Source: Hsuehochloa calcarea (lineage: Eukaryota; Streptophyta; Magnoliopsida; Poales; Poaceae). Taken from it: a DNA stretch of 64,000 bases. A program made the position numbers and the translations under genes. A model generated the notes under the pieces. That model worked only from the letters and a program-made list of their open reading frames with translations, was not told the DNA's origin and made no database searches. The stretch spans positions 19,093,763 through 19,157,762 of the forward strand of contig CM070601.1 in NCBI GenBank assembly GCA_036346395.1, written 5' to 3'. Within the stretch, counting starts at the first letter, position 1. Each line of letters opens with the position of its first letter. Of this stretch, positions 35,901-47,194 are shown in pieces.

Positions 35901-38900
35901 GTGTTATGGACTAGGGCTTGGTAACATAGGAAGTAGGAGTGGGTGGTAGGTGGCGGACGGCAAGGGGTCGCCAGCGGCGTGATGGCGCCGTGACGAGCGA
36001 TAGGAGCGCCGGCCGGCGCAAGGAGACAACAAGGTAAGACTTTCTTAATTCTTGCTTGCCCTTCTATTCAATATTCTCTCCCTTTTAATAGAGATTAAAA
36101 TTAAAGATGGAAACTTATCTAAGGAAACTTGATTTGGAAAAAAAAAACTAACATAAGGAAATAAACTGTCCTGGTATAAAGAGTCCTAATCTATTGGGCA
36201 AGGGAACTCCTGAATATATGGATGTAGTGGCAGCCTAGCTGCCGCACCTTCCCCTTGCGCCAGGCTGGCCGCTCCCTCCTCCTGCGCTTGGGCTGGTCGT
36301 GGCTTGGCGCAACGATGGTATTGAATGCCGAACATAACATCTCTCCTATCCTAAGGAAACAGCTCGTCCTCGAACTGAAAGGCGGGAAACAAATGACGAA
36401 ACTCACTGACAACTTCCCATGTAGCTTCTGATTCTGGCAAGCCTTGCCATGCAATAAGAACTTGCCAAATGCCCCGATGAAGACGACCGCGAATAGCTTT
36501 AGATGGTGTGGGTAATGCACGGCCATGTTCCATCTCCGGAATCGAAGGTGGAGCTGAAGGGGGCACTCCATGAAAGGGCTTAAGAAGGCCAACATGAAAG
36601 ACGTTATGAATACATGTGCCACTCAATAACTGTAGGCAATACGCCACATCGCCAATGCACTCCAGCACTTGATATGGTCCAAAGAAACGCGGGTTGAGCT
36701 TATTCCGTGTCTGTGTTGACAAAGACAAAGCTTGACGATGAGAAATCCGAAGCCAAACCCAGTCGCCCACTTGGTAATGAACTTCACGATGATGTGAATC
36801 ATAATATTGTTTAGCATAGTATTGAGCTTGTAGTAGTCGGTCACGAACATCAGCCAAGAAATTGTCATGGTCCTGTAGCGCTTGGTCCACGGCCGTAACA
36901 CGGCTATCGCCCCGTTCATATGAGCGAAGTGCCGGCGGGTCACGCCCATAAACTACCCTGAATGGTGTAGTTTTGACAATCCGTGGTCAGGAGGTATTGT
37001 AACAAAACTCTTTAGTATTATGGAAGCCAACGAGCCACTACTTTGGCCGAACACCATTCTTTGGTTCTTCCGCCTGGTTCTTCCTGTAGTTAGTAGGCGT
37101 TAGGCTAAGCGGCTAGTGGCTATTGGCTATGCAAGGCTTGTAGAGTTGTAATTGACACTAGTAGTTGTAGGCTGTAACTCCATCCAAATATCCAATATAT
37201 CATATATGGTGATGATGTTGCGTACAACGTACACACTAGCCATTAGGCACTGCCACATAATGTGCCATTACCAATTTACCATTAGTATGCAAAGATTAGA
37301 TTAGTAGATTACAAATTTACAATCATTAGCCATTACATGGTACTATAGACTATGGAGGAACCGAGGAAGTAGGAACTGAGCGTACCACTACCAATCTACC
37401 ATTAGGCATTAGTTATGTAGATTGTAGATATATTAATATATACTAAATTACTATTTACTAATATATTTTACGAATTCACGTGATCGTAGGCAAAAATTTC
37501 ACGTGATCATGACCCATATGCAGTGCCTATTGTAATTTATTATTCTTGTTGAACATGACAGGAAAATTTATGGAAAAATTTCTGAAGAGAAAAGCACTCG
37601 ATAGCGCTACTAATGCTAGGAATTCACCTACAGAAGTTATCAATTGGGAAGAGGAAATTCAATTTGATCCAGGCAAAAGGAAAATGATAGATGATTACCA
37701 TCCTAATAAAAAGGATGTGGTAAGAAGAAAGTATTTAGATAATGGGCCTTGTCAACCTCGTACTTATGATTTTCCATATACACACTTTGGGGATAAAAAC
37801 AGAAGGTTTAATCCTGAATGGTTTGATGAGTTTGGGAGTTCGCTTGAATACAGCGAGTCCAAAGATAGAGCATATTGCTTTTGTTGTTTCTTGTTTAGGG
37901 ACCGCAACAAGAAAGAAGCTGGGTATGAGGCATTTAGGGACCGCAACAAGAAAGATTGCTCATTGTTTTGCAAAGGACATATTGCATTCTATTCTCAAAG
38001 AAATTGGGCATGATGTGTTTTGCTTGCTTGTTGATGAGTCCAGAGATGTCTCTTGCAAAGAACAAATGGCAGTGGTCTTGCGGTATGTTGATAGTTGTGG
38101 AATTATAAAGGAGAGTTTTGTTGGTCTTGTTCATGTAAAAGAGACAACTTCTGCCTACCTCAAGTCTTCTATTGATTCTCTATTTGCAGAATATAAGCTA
38201 AGTTTGAAGCAAGTTAGAGGCCAAGGATACGATGGTGCTAGCAATATGCGAGGTGAGTTCAATGGCTTGCAATCATTGATCATAAGAGAAAGTAGCACAG
38301 CTTATTATGTCCATTGTTTTGCTCACCAACTTCAATTAGTAGTTGTGGCCGTTGTAAGAAAGCATAAGGGCATTAGTAATTTCTTTAGTATGATTTCTCT
38401 CTTGTTGAATGTGGTGGGTGGATCTTCGAAGAGGAGGGACATGGTTGAGATATCAACCACGAACAAGTGCACAAGGCTTTAGGTTGTGGGCTACTTCAAA
38501 GCGGGACGGGATTAAATCAAGAGCAATGTCTTCAAAGACAGGAGATACTCGTTGGAGTTCTCATTATAAAACTCTTAAGAGTTTGGTTGACTTGTTCCCA
38601 ACAGTTGTCACAGTGTTAGAATTTGTGGAAGAAGAAGACAAGGACAGAACAAATAGAGATCAAGCATTGGGTCTACTAGTGTACTTTCAGTCATTTGATT
38701 TTGTCTTTTATTTGCATCTCATGTTGACCATCTTGATAATCACAAACACCTTGTCACTAGCACTTCAACGAAAGGATCAAGACATTGTGAATGCCATTAA
38801 ATGTGTGAAATCAACTAGGTTGCATTTGGATGAGCTTAGAAGAGATAGGTGGGAATCTGTCCTAGGTGAAGTATATGCCTTCTGTGATAAACATGGTATT

Positions 38901-41900
38901 CCTAAGTTGGAAATGGGAGAAGCTTACGTTAATCCAAAGAAGCAGCGGCAAGAAGCGGAATTACCAACAAGCATCATTATGAAGTGGATTGTTTTAATGA
39001 TGTTCTTGATTGGCTACTTCAAGAGCTTAATAGTCGCTCAAGCGAGACAACCTCTAACTTGCTTGTTTGGTGGTAGCTTTGAGTCCAAGAGACTCATTTC
39101 ATGATTTCAATTTGGATAATTTGATGAGCATTGCTAAACTTTATCCCATTGATTTTGATTTTGGGAATTGAGGACCTTAACCATCACCTTTGCCTCTACA
39201 TTGTCGATGTGCGAAGCGGATGATAGATTCTCCAACATACGGACTATTGCCCAACTTTCTCAAAAATGGTGGAGACATGGAAACATCTTTGCTATCCTTT
39301 GGTTTATCGACTTTTGAAGCTAGTACTAGTTTTACACATGCCATTTTACTGATTGAGAGGTGTTTTTCACCATGAGAATTGTGAAAAATTATTTGCGTAA
39401 TCGCATCGTTGATGATTTCATGAGTGATAGCTTTGATTTGCTATGTGGAGAAAGAAGAAATGAAGAAAGTTACCAATGACGCCGTGGTTCATCATTTCAT
39501 GAACTTGAAAGAACGTAAATACTAAAAGGTAATGTATTTACTTTTATTCGATCATTCTACTTTTGTTCTAGTTCCGCCCCTGCCAGTGAGGCATCGCAAA
39601 TACATAACAATGACCTTGTTTGCTTCTTCAGTCTGCCCATCAGACTGAGGATGATAAGTCGTGCTCAAATTCAAGCGGACACCAGCTAATGCAAATAATT
39701 CCTTCCAAAAAGTATTGGTGAAGACCAGGTCACAATCGCTGACGATGGAGCTAGGAATGTCGTAAAGGCGCACAATCTCTCCAAAGAACGCCTGACTGAC
39801 TGTCATTGTTGTGTAAAGATGCGCAAGAGGAATGAAATGTGCATATTTAAAGAATCGATCAATGACAATGAGAATAACTGACTTGCCATGGATGCGAGGT
39901 AATCCCTCCACAAAATCCATGGAGATATCTTCCGAAATGACTGAAGGTACCTCCAAGGGTTGCAAAAGGCCAGCCGGATGGAGATGTTCTGTTTTATTGC
40001 ATTGACATATCTGACAAACCCGAATAAATTCTTGGATGATCTGGTGGGCGCGAGGAACATGGAAATCAGCATTCAAGCAGTGTAAAGTCTTTGGGACCCC
40101 CTTATGTCCTTCATCATGAACCGCCAATAGGATGGACGGCAAGACAGGCGACGTTGCCGGAATATAAATTCTCTTGTCGAAGAGAAGTAAGCCGTCAGCG
40201 ACGGCCCATGGCTCGCTGCGAAGAACGGAGACCACCTCTTCCCGTAGGGCGATGATGGTCGGGTTAGTGTTGGCTGCAGCCCGGATTTCGTCAAAGAGGG
40301 TCAGCCGAGGCGAGGACAATGCGCACAAAGACCCCACCGTGTCGGAATCGCGGCGCAACAATGCATCCACCACTGTATTGAGTCGGCCCAGCCGATATTC
40401 AACCAAAAAGTCATAGCCCATTAACTTGCTTACCCACTGATGTTGCAGTATAGTGGACAAACACTGATCAAGGAGAAACTTAAGTGAGTAATGATCTGTC
40501 CGTACGAGGAATGAACGAGCCCATAAATAAGGTCTCCCATGTCACACCGCCTGGACCAGTCCAATCAACTCACGCTCGTATGCTGCCAATTTAGCGTGCC
40601 GAGGAGCAATGGTGTGATTGAAAAATGCGACTGGTTTGTTGCCTTGATGAAGCACCGTGCCAAAACCCGAGCCGGAAGCATCACATTCCACGATGAAAGC
40701 TTTGCTAAAATCCAGTAGTTGCAAACCGGAGCCGAAGCCAGTGCTTGCTTAAGGGCTTGAAAATGAAGCTAGCCTCCTCCGACCATCTGAAAGTCTCCTT
40801 CAAGAGCCGGGTCAGTGGAGTAGCTATTGTGCCGTAGTCTTTGATGAAGCAGCGATAGTACCCAGCCAACCCAAGAAAGGACCGAACCACGCGCACCGAA
40901 GTCGGCGTCGACCAGTCTTCCACACCACCACCTTTTGCCGATCCATCTCAACGCCATGCGCCGAGATGACGTGCCCGAGATGAGACACCATCTTGGCTCC
41001 AAAGGTGCACTTGGATCGTTTGAGGATGAGATGATGATATTGTAATCGAAAATCATGCGAACGTGGCACAAGTGCTCCAACCAGGATGAACTGTAAATCA
41101 AAATAACATATAAAAAAACAAGAACAAATTGTCAGAGAAAAGGACCAAGAATGTCATTCATTAAAGCTTGGAATGTGGTCAGCGCAATTGTAAGGCCAAA
41201 GGGCGTCACCGAGAATTCATAATGTCTTTGATGCGTGCAGAACATTGTCTTCTTCACGTGATCAGGTTGCATGTGGACTTGATGATAACCGGAACGAAGG
41301 TCCAGTTTAGCAAAAAGATCGCCCCTCTGAGTTCATCCAATAGTTCTTCCACCATAGGAAATGGAAACTTATCCTTGGTGGTCTTCTCATTAAGCGCACG
41401 ATAATCCACACAAAACCTCCATGAATTATCCTGCTTTTTCACCAACAGTACGGGGGATGAAAATTTGGATCTACTCAAACGAATAATGCCCTGCGCCATG
41501 ATCTCTTTGCACTGCCTTTCCAATTCATCTTTCTGCAATTGGGGATATCGGTATGGACGAACCACTATGGCATTGGTGCCGGCCTCCAGATGGATGTGAT
41601 GGTCGCAAGGGCGAGCTGGGGGAAGACCACACGGTTTTGCAAACAATGCTGAAAATTATTCAAGTAATACATGCATCAAATCATTACCTTCTCCGATGAG
41701 TGCACGCACTGCCATCTTGCTTGGTGCGTACCCCTGCCAATTCACGGTGTGGTTTGTACGCCAAAAGGACACTGTCAAGCGTCCAAAGTCCCATACTATT
41801 GGTCCCAATGTCTCCAGCCATTGGACGCCCAATACCAAATCAAGACCACTCAAGGGAAGTGAGTAGCAATCCACGTGGAATACTACCCCATGTATGATGA

Positions 41901-44900
41901 CTTCTTGATTGCGACATATGCCGCCACTAGCCAATTGTTCTCCATTGGCCACCGCGACCTTGAGACCGTGCCTCCCTGCATGTATGGGCTAGCCACGCTG
42001 GTTGCAAACTTCCTCAGCCACAAAATTGTTCGTGGAACCTGAGTCCACCAATGCCATGAGTAGCTTGTAGCCTACAGTCACCTCCAGCTGCATGGTGCGA
42101 CCGGTATTGATGCCGGTCAACACATGTAGTGAAATTTTAGGATTGGGCTCCTCCCCTAGGTGGTCGTCGTCACTTCCAATCAACTCATTGACAAACTAAT
42201 TGTGCAGCAATTGCTTGCACTCATGGGCCAACGTAAATTTTTCATCGCAATTGAAGCAAATTGGATGACGTTTGCGCTCGGCCATCTGTTCGGGTGTGAG
42301 AACGCGACGGAAAACCCATTTCTATCCTCCACCGACCAGGTTGCCTCCTGCGGCGGCCTTGGGCACCACCGAAATTGGCGACAACGACCTCCCCGTGAAA
42401 GTAGGCTTGGCCACTGGTTTTGCTGTCGACGTTGCGGCGGCAGCCAGTCCGACCACGATGGCAGCCCGTCGCTCGTAGGCTGGCGCCAGACTCATGGCCG
42501 TCTCCACGGTCCATGGCGCCTGCAGGTCGACATCAATGCTAAGCAGTTCTTGAAGTCTGGCGGTGAACAGATGTATCTGCTGTTCGGATGTTAGGGGCCC
42601 AACTCGGCTGAGGCGTGTTAGGAACTGGTCAATGTAGTCGTCGACAGTTCCCGTACGCTTAGTTGCACTAACTCTCCCAGGGGGTTATGCCGCAATGGTG
42701 GCCCGAAGCGTACGTTCACAAGGTCCGTGAAGCGACACCACGACGGCATCCCTTCCTCGCGCTCCAGCCGGTAAAACCACGTCTGTGCACTGCCGGTTAG
42801 GTGGTATGATGCTACTAGCAACACCTCTTCCTCCATGGTCCTTTGCCCGCGGAAGAAATATTTACAACAGCTGACCCAAGGTAGCGGGTCATCCTTGCCA
42901 TCGAATGTCGGGAAGTCGAGCTTATTTGCGAGGAACCTCGACGTGCTCGGTCTTGTATTACCGGCGGCAACGGTTTGGCGGCTGGCGGCATGGTTCTTTG
43001 CGCTCGCGTTCTGCGTCGGCCCCAGTGTTTCCGTGTCATCGGTCTTGATCATCTCCACACACGCCAATCGCGCGGTATGGCCTTACAGTCGGTTGTTGAT
43101 AGTGGGGAGCTGAGCGCCATGGTTGTCTTGCGTCAGGAGCATGGCGTCGAACCGAGAGGAGCTGCACGAAGATCGCAGCCATGTCCGGAGGGTCGGAACC
43201 GCCGTTGCTTGACATGATCGATGCAATAGATGGCTCTGATACCAAGTTGTTATGGACTAGGGCTTGGTAACGTAGTTAGTAGGAGTGGGTGGTAGGTGGT
43301 CGGTCGGCAAGGGATCGCCGGCGGCGTGATGACGTTGTGACGAGTGACAGGAGCGTCGGCCGGCGCAATGAGACAACAATGTAAGACTTTCTTAATTCTT
43401 GCTTGCCCTTCTATCAATATTCTCTCTTTTAATAGAGATTACAATTAAAGATGGAAACTTATCTAAGGAAACTTGATTTGGAAAGAAACTAACATAAGGA
43501 AATAAATTATCCTGATTTAAAGAGTTCTAATCTATTGGGCAATGAAACTCCTGAATATATGGATGCGGCGGCAGCTAGGCTTCCGCAGCTTCCTCTTGCG
43601 CCGCACCTTCCCCTTGCACCAGGCTGGCTGCGCCCTCCTCCTATGCTTGGGCTGGTTGTGGCTTGGCGCGACGATGGTATTGAATGTCAAACATAACATA
43701 ATGTTGCAAAAAAATCTTAACACTGTGAAACACCCTCCTTAAAGATATACTTTTAGTGTTGAAAAAGATCTTACTTGATTTTACTTCTCTTCGCATTTTT
43801 AATCAACAAGAGAATAGTAATGAGAGGAGTGGAAGTAGCCAAAGGAGGGAGGTACCTTCTTCTGGACAATTTTAACCATTTCTTGCAAAATATGCTGCTC
43901 AACAACTTCAGAATGAACATATTCACCACAGTTCTTCATCATCGTCTCCAACAGCTGCAAAGATTTTGCAACGAATGTGAACAAGAAAAATAGCAACCAT
44001 AGAGTTGTCTTAATGGAAGAATAACTTGATATACTGCTTCCGCAAGATGACAACCAGACTATGACAGATATGCATTACAGTATCTGCATTCATTTTAACT
44101 AAGTGAAGGTTGTCATATAAATATACAATAGTTTCCCAGCAACACATTACAGAAATAATACCATGACCTAGATTATAGTGCGCACCGTCAAAGTGAAAAA
44201 ATGAACTTTTGGATCCTTATTCTGCAACCGCTTCTTCACTGCTTTGACCACATCCTTTGTTTGCCTGATTCAAAGTGACAAAAATATTAGTACTCCCGAA
44301 GGAAAAACTTAACTACAACTGTATAAGCTAATCTGGATATTCTCCCATCTATAAGTAAAACAAACAAAGTATAGCTTAAAAGTTCAAATTTTGGAGTCTT
44401 CTAGTGAAATAATGATAATTCGTACGCTGTACAACAATGCAACCTCGTGCACTATACAATGAATTCTGACTTCAACATGGTTAACCAATACCTCAACAGA
44501 ATAGAACTACTAATGCATTTTTAACATGAACAACAACTAAAATGTAATTTAGACTAAAAGTTCCAAAAGAGCACTGTTATCAATTGCCTGGGCATCAAAA
44601 TTAGACAAAAAGCTTCTCGGAGCGGCATCATGGAATAAAACCATCATATTTCTTGACCACCAGAAAACAATCCGAACTTAGTGAACGCTATTTCCTAAAA
44701 ATCATCTCAAACCCACTTCAAATAGGTAGTAACAATGCCCAAATCGATCGAAATTTTGACCAAACCCCGCTCAACCAACTGGGTCAACGCCCCACAAACC
44801 AAAACCCAAAATAGCAGAGCCGCAACAGAAGCCCCGCAAAGCAACAGAATTCCACACACAAGTCCCAATCCCTCATCATAATTCTTCTCCGCACAAGCAT

Positions 44901-45110
44901 CGAAGCAACCACGGCGACGCGAGGTTCTGCAAGCGAGAACTAAGGGGTAATACAAGAGGGGGGAAGGGGGGAGGCGATCGATCACCAGCGGTCGGCGTTG
45001 AGGGTGTCGCAGATTTCGAGGTTGACGGCCCAGTCGGGCCCCTGCAGCAGGTGGCTCGTCGCCTTGTCCACCCGCGACGCCGCCGGCACCCGCGCCGGCA
45101 GCGAGCCCAT
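32948..45110 (-). CDS. TOM1-like (TOL) protein, VHS and GAT domains
   Basis: Nine minus-strand exons: 45110-44986, 44264-44186, 43954-43856, 35158-35045, 34832-34687, 34582-34501, 34414-34329, 34154-33909, 33827-32948. Introns are GT-AG and phases agree, giving 618 residues. TOL proteins bind ubiquitinated membrane cargo and pass it to the ESCRT machinery. The VHS domain spans about residues 12-140 (GPDWAVNLEICDTLNADRW, LLETMMKNCGEYVH, SWQEAFGGPGGKYPQYYW). The GAT domain spans about 185-270 (LGDLDNIRDATELLYDMV, SNQQKLMRFVSSTG, NEELLKQGLEIND). An acidic EEDEDDEFAQIARR follows, then a Pro/Gln/Tyr-rich disordered tail ending GGGQPMIGGKK. The start is taken at MGSLPARVPAAS; an in-frame ATG at 45125 would add five residues. 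Intron 3 (8.7 kb) holds a 7.8 kb chromovirus. No coding break seen. Confidence 0.9.
35902..36339 (-). repeat. 3' LTR of the chromovirus
   Basis: 438 bp, + strand TGTTATGGACTAGGGCTTGG ... ACATAACA. Minus-strand AGGATAGGAGAGA (36340-36352) is the adjoining polypurine tract. Confidence 0.93.
36975..39582 (+). mobile_element. hAT transposon relic inside the chromovirus integrase
   Basis: The right end carries CTAGTTCCGCCCCTG (39568-39582), the complement of CAGGGGCGGAACTAG, a typical plant hAT terminal repeat, followed by chromovirus sequence with CCAGTGAG as the likely 8-bp target. No matching left terminal repeat or target copy is found near 36975, and about 25 integrase codons are missing there, so the left end was lost or rearranged. 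The transposase relic is in + orientation. The leader 36975-37540 is AT-rich, with repeats of TACCATTAG-type words, and has no gene. Confidence 0.7.
37555..39480 (+). pseudogene. hAT transposase relic (TTF-type zinc finger / DUF4371 type)
   Basis: Starts MTGKFMEKFLKRK and shows QPRTYDFPYTHFGDKNRRF and AYCFCCFLF (TTF-type zinc finger). A large internal deletion follows at about 37915-37955. After it come LHSILKEIGHDVFCLLVDESRDVSCKEQMAVVLRYVD, QVRGQGYDGASNMRG and VHCFAHQLQLVVVAV (hAT catalytic region with the conserved CxxH-like CFAHQ), GDTRWSSHYKTL, and near 39350-39475 the C-terminal dimerisation region (ERCFS, KNYLRNRIVDDFMSD). Frameshifts near 38450, 38530 and 39000-39200 plus stops make it non-functional. 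Similar to ZMYM1/TTF-type hAT proteins common in grasses. Confidence 0.8.
43231..43244 (-). other. Primer binding site of the chromovirus
   Basis: Minus strand TGGTATCAGAGCCA, matching initiator Met-tRNA, three bases from the 5' LTR. Confidence 0.93.
43248..43698 (-). repeat. 5' LTR of the chromovirus
   Basis: 451 bp with the same ends as 35902-36339. It has about 18 extra bases near 43580-43605 where a CTTCC...GCGCCGC segment is duplicated. Confidence 0.93.
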
Positions 45111-45125
45111 CGCCACAGGGTACAT

Positions 45126-46169
45126 CGCCGGAGACGACCAGTAGCAACCCTGCGGTCGCAGCAAGGCGCCGCCTTTCGCGAGCGAGCGAGGAGCGGCTTG
45201 GGTTGGGAGTCGTCCACGGTACGGAGCTCTAAAAATTCTCCGATTTTTTCTTCTTCTTTTTACGAGGTGAGGAGAGCACGGCGGCTGGACTTGGAAATTG
45301 TGGAGGATGCAAAGAAAGCGAGGGCGCAAAGGCGCTTGGCTTGGGTGTGTTAATCTACTTGTGGGATCTCTAAAATCCGTCAATGACGGGTGGGTCTGGG
45401 ACCCACGTGTCAGTGAGGTGGGTTCTGTGAGTTAGTTGGAAGGAATCAGAGGATCGAGTTGGGGAGATTACCGGTTTGGGTTTAAGCAGTTTTGGTCCCG
45501 GGGTTTATACATTGACGGCCGTTAGTACTTGCATAGTTGCGTCTCTCTCTCATCTTGATTTGTCTTGCGCGTTTCTTGTCGGACTGAAAACTTCGTGTGG
45601 GCATGTATGAGTATTAGAAGTAATCTCTATCGTCCAATTAAAAATTAAAATTAAGTGTTATCCTACTTCCACACTATTGTTATAATATTTTGCTACAAAT
45701 ACTATAACAGAGCACAGTTTAACCTCTCATGAAAACACTATTCCTCTTAAGTCTCCGGATCCTTTCTTGAAGACTTCTCATCGGTAAATGATTACAGCGC
45801 ATCCAGAAGTTCGTCCATAAAATGCATCTGAGTCTCCATAGCATGTAGGCATTGCTGAGGTACCATCTCTAATGTTTCAACGTGAAGGGCTTCTAGAGGT
45901 AGAGTGGTACGTTGGCCTGGAATCCTAGATCATTTTGAGTGGCTGGACTCAGGCCCGAGCTACAGGACATATGCTAAAATTCGCTTAGAAATCTACATCG
46001 AATCTAAATTCGCTAATAATTTATTTGGTTGAGGGGTGTTAATGTGTCCCGCCGTTTTTTTTTATATTGCAGCTTTTGGAGGTGTTGTCAATATAAAGTT
46101 GAAAAGGTTGTGGTCAGTAAAATCGGTCCAGTAAAATTTCGCTAAAAGTTAAAATTTTATTGTGGCTAA
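45126..46169. other. Upstream flank of the TOL gene
   Basis: GC-rich to about 45350 (5' UTR and promoter side of the TOL gene; frames on both strands are extensions or shadows of exon 1), then AT-rich without a recognised gene. I cannot place a convincing TATA box. Confidence 0.5.
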
Positions 46170-46820
46170 CATACTAAAACAGATTGCAGATGGCGATCAA
46201 CTTAGAGCTAAAAATTGAAAAGAGAGTGTTAACTGTATTCTATGTGGGGTGGTGGAAGATGCAACTCATGTGTTCTTTAATTGCGTCTTAGCCAAATTTG
46301 CTTGGACTTGCATCAGAGAGATTCTAAGGTGGAAGAGGTGTCCATCTCTTTAGACGATTTTCACCTTTACTGGCTGGATTCATGTGGTGCTATTAGCTAT
46401 CATATTGCTCTATTCAATTTTACCGCTCTTATCTGGACATTATGGAAAATCAGGAATAAGGTGGCGATTGAGGAAACTTTTCCTAAGCATCCTTATGAAG
46501 TGATTTTCAAATTTATATCATATTTGCAAAGGTGGCGGGTGCTTATCAAAGAAGAGGAGCAGCTAAAGCTTGATAGTTTGGTTAACTCAATTGAGAATTA
46601 GATGAAGCTTTTCTGTTCACCGGAGAACTTGTCATTCTCAGTTGAAACCTGTTTTTTAGTCTTATTAGTTCTGGTCCAGTTGTTACAGCCCGATTCTTTG
46701 TGTTTGCTACTAAGTCTAAGTGTTAGCTGGTTTCCCCAGCTTGCTTTGTTTTATTTTATGTCTGTATCTTTTGGACATTAATTTTCTATAAAAACTGAGA
46801 AATTTTCTTTCGTCAAAAAA
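46170..46820 (+). mobile_element. 5'-truncated L1 (LINE) tail
   Basis: The frame at 46188 reads GDQLRAKN, a stop, then CILCGVVEDATHVFFNC, the CCHC zinc-binding block at the end of plant L1 ORF2, then AKFAWTCIREIL. Another frame (46281-46601) gives FTALIWTLWKIRNKVAIEE, PKHPYEVIFKF, LQRW, the usual C-terminus of grass L1 proteins, ending at TAG 46599-46601. The 3' UTR ends in an A-rich TCAAAAAATA near 46820. Stops and a frameshift show it is dead. No target duplication was confirmed. Confidence 0.75.
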
Positions 46821-47194
46821 TATATTCCTAGAATTGTAGACATCACGGAGCAAGAGCGTACCCTTTTCCACCGAAGACTCACTCGTTCTTCGTAGATCGA
46901 GGTAGATATCCGTGATTTAAACCTTGGTAGGTGAAGTCTTACCTCTGCGTCGATCTTCTCCAGCTGGTCAATGGGCGCACAGTGTGTCAGTCTTAAGGTT
47001 TTCTAAATTAGGTTGTAACCATCCTTTTCAAGCTTTGATCCAGCGAGTGCCAGCCAAAAGGATTCCCGACGCACTCCTGTTGCTGATCAACGAGGTTAGC
47101 ATAATCTGGATAACGTACTCCCAAATATAAAAACCGTGCGTTGCCGGTTAGCCAGATAGCACCCGTCGCCACACTTATCTTATTTAACCCATTC
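46821..47194. other. No gene recognised
   Basis: A 374-bp interval between the L1 tail and an LTR-like repeat; I see nothing in it. Confidence 0.5.

Larger units (their letters stand above)
36351..43215 (-). pseudogene. Chromovirus gag-pol with chromodomain, broken and split
   Basis: Gag starts at 43215 (MSSNGGSDPP) and includes DFPTFDGKDDPLPW and a CxNC...H-type knuckle near 42250. Protease has ALVDSGSTNNFV (about 42060-42020). Reverse transcriptase covers about 41650-41050 (WRFCVDYRALNEKT). At the catalytic site the expected FxDDILVYSSSW reads LYVILIYSSSW, so both aspartates are gone. RNase H has FIVECDASGSGFG (about 40700). Integrase (40460-39590) has a zinc-binding HHCC set (CQICQC) and DDE context (MDFVEGLP, SDCDLVFT, TEEANK). 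It stops at LRCLTG where the hAT relic enters and resumes at KTTPFRVVYG (about 36960). The chromodomain (VLIAWQGLPESEATWE) ends near 36351. Several frameshifts and stops. Confidence 0.9.
35902..43698 (-). mobile_element. Reina-like chromovirus (Ty3/gypsy) in TOL intron 3
   Basis: Bounded by LTRs and a perfect target duplication TAATG (35897-35901, 43699-43703). Minus-strand order is LTR, initiator-Met primer site, gag, protease, reverse transcriptase, RNase H, integrase, chromodomain, LTR. Length is 7797 bp including an inserted hAT relic of about 2.6 kb, so the original was about 5.2 kb, typical of the Reina lineage. It has the same orientation as the host gene. LTR divergence over the first 140 bp is roughly 10 percent by eye, so it is older than the copia element at 27187. 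Confidence 0.92.
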
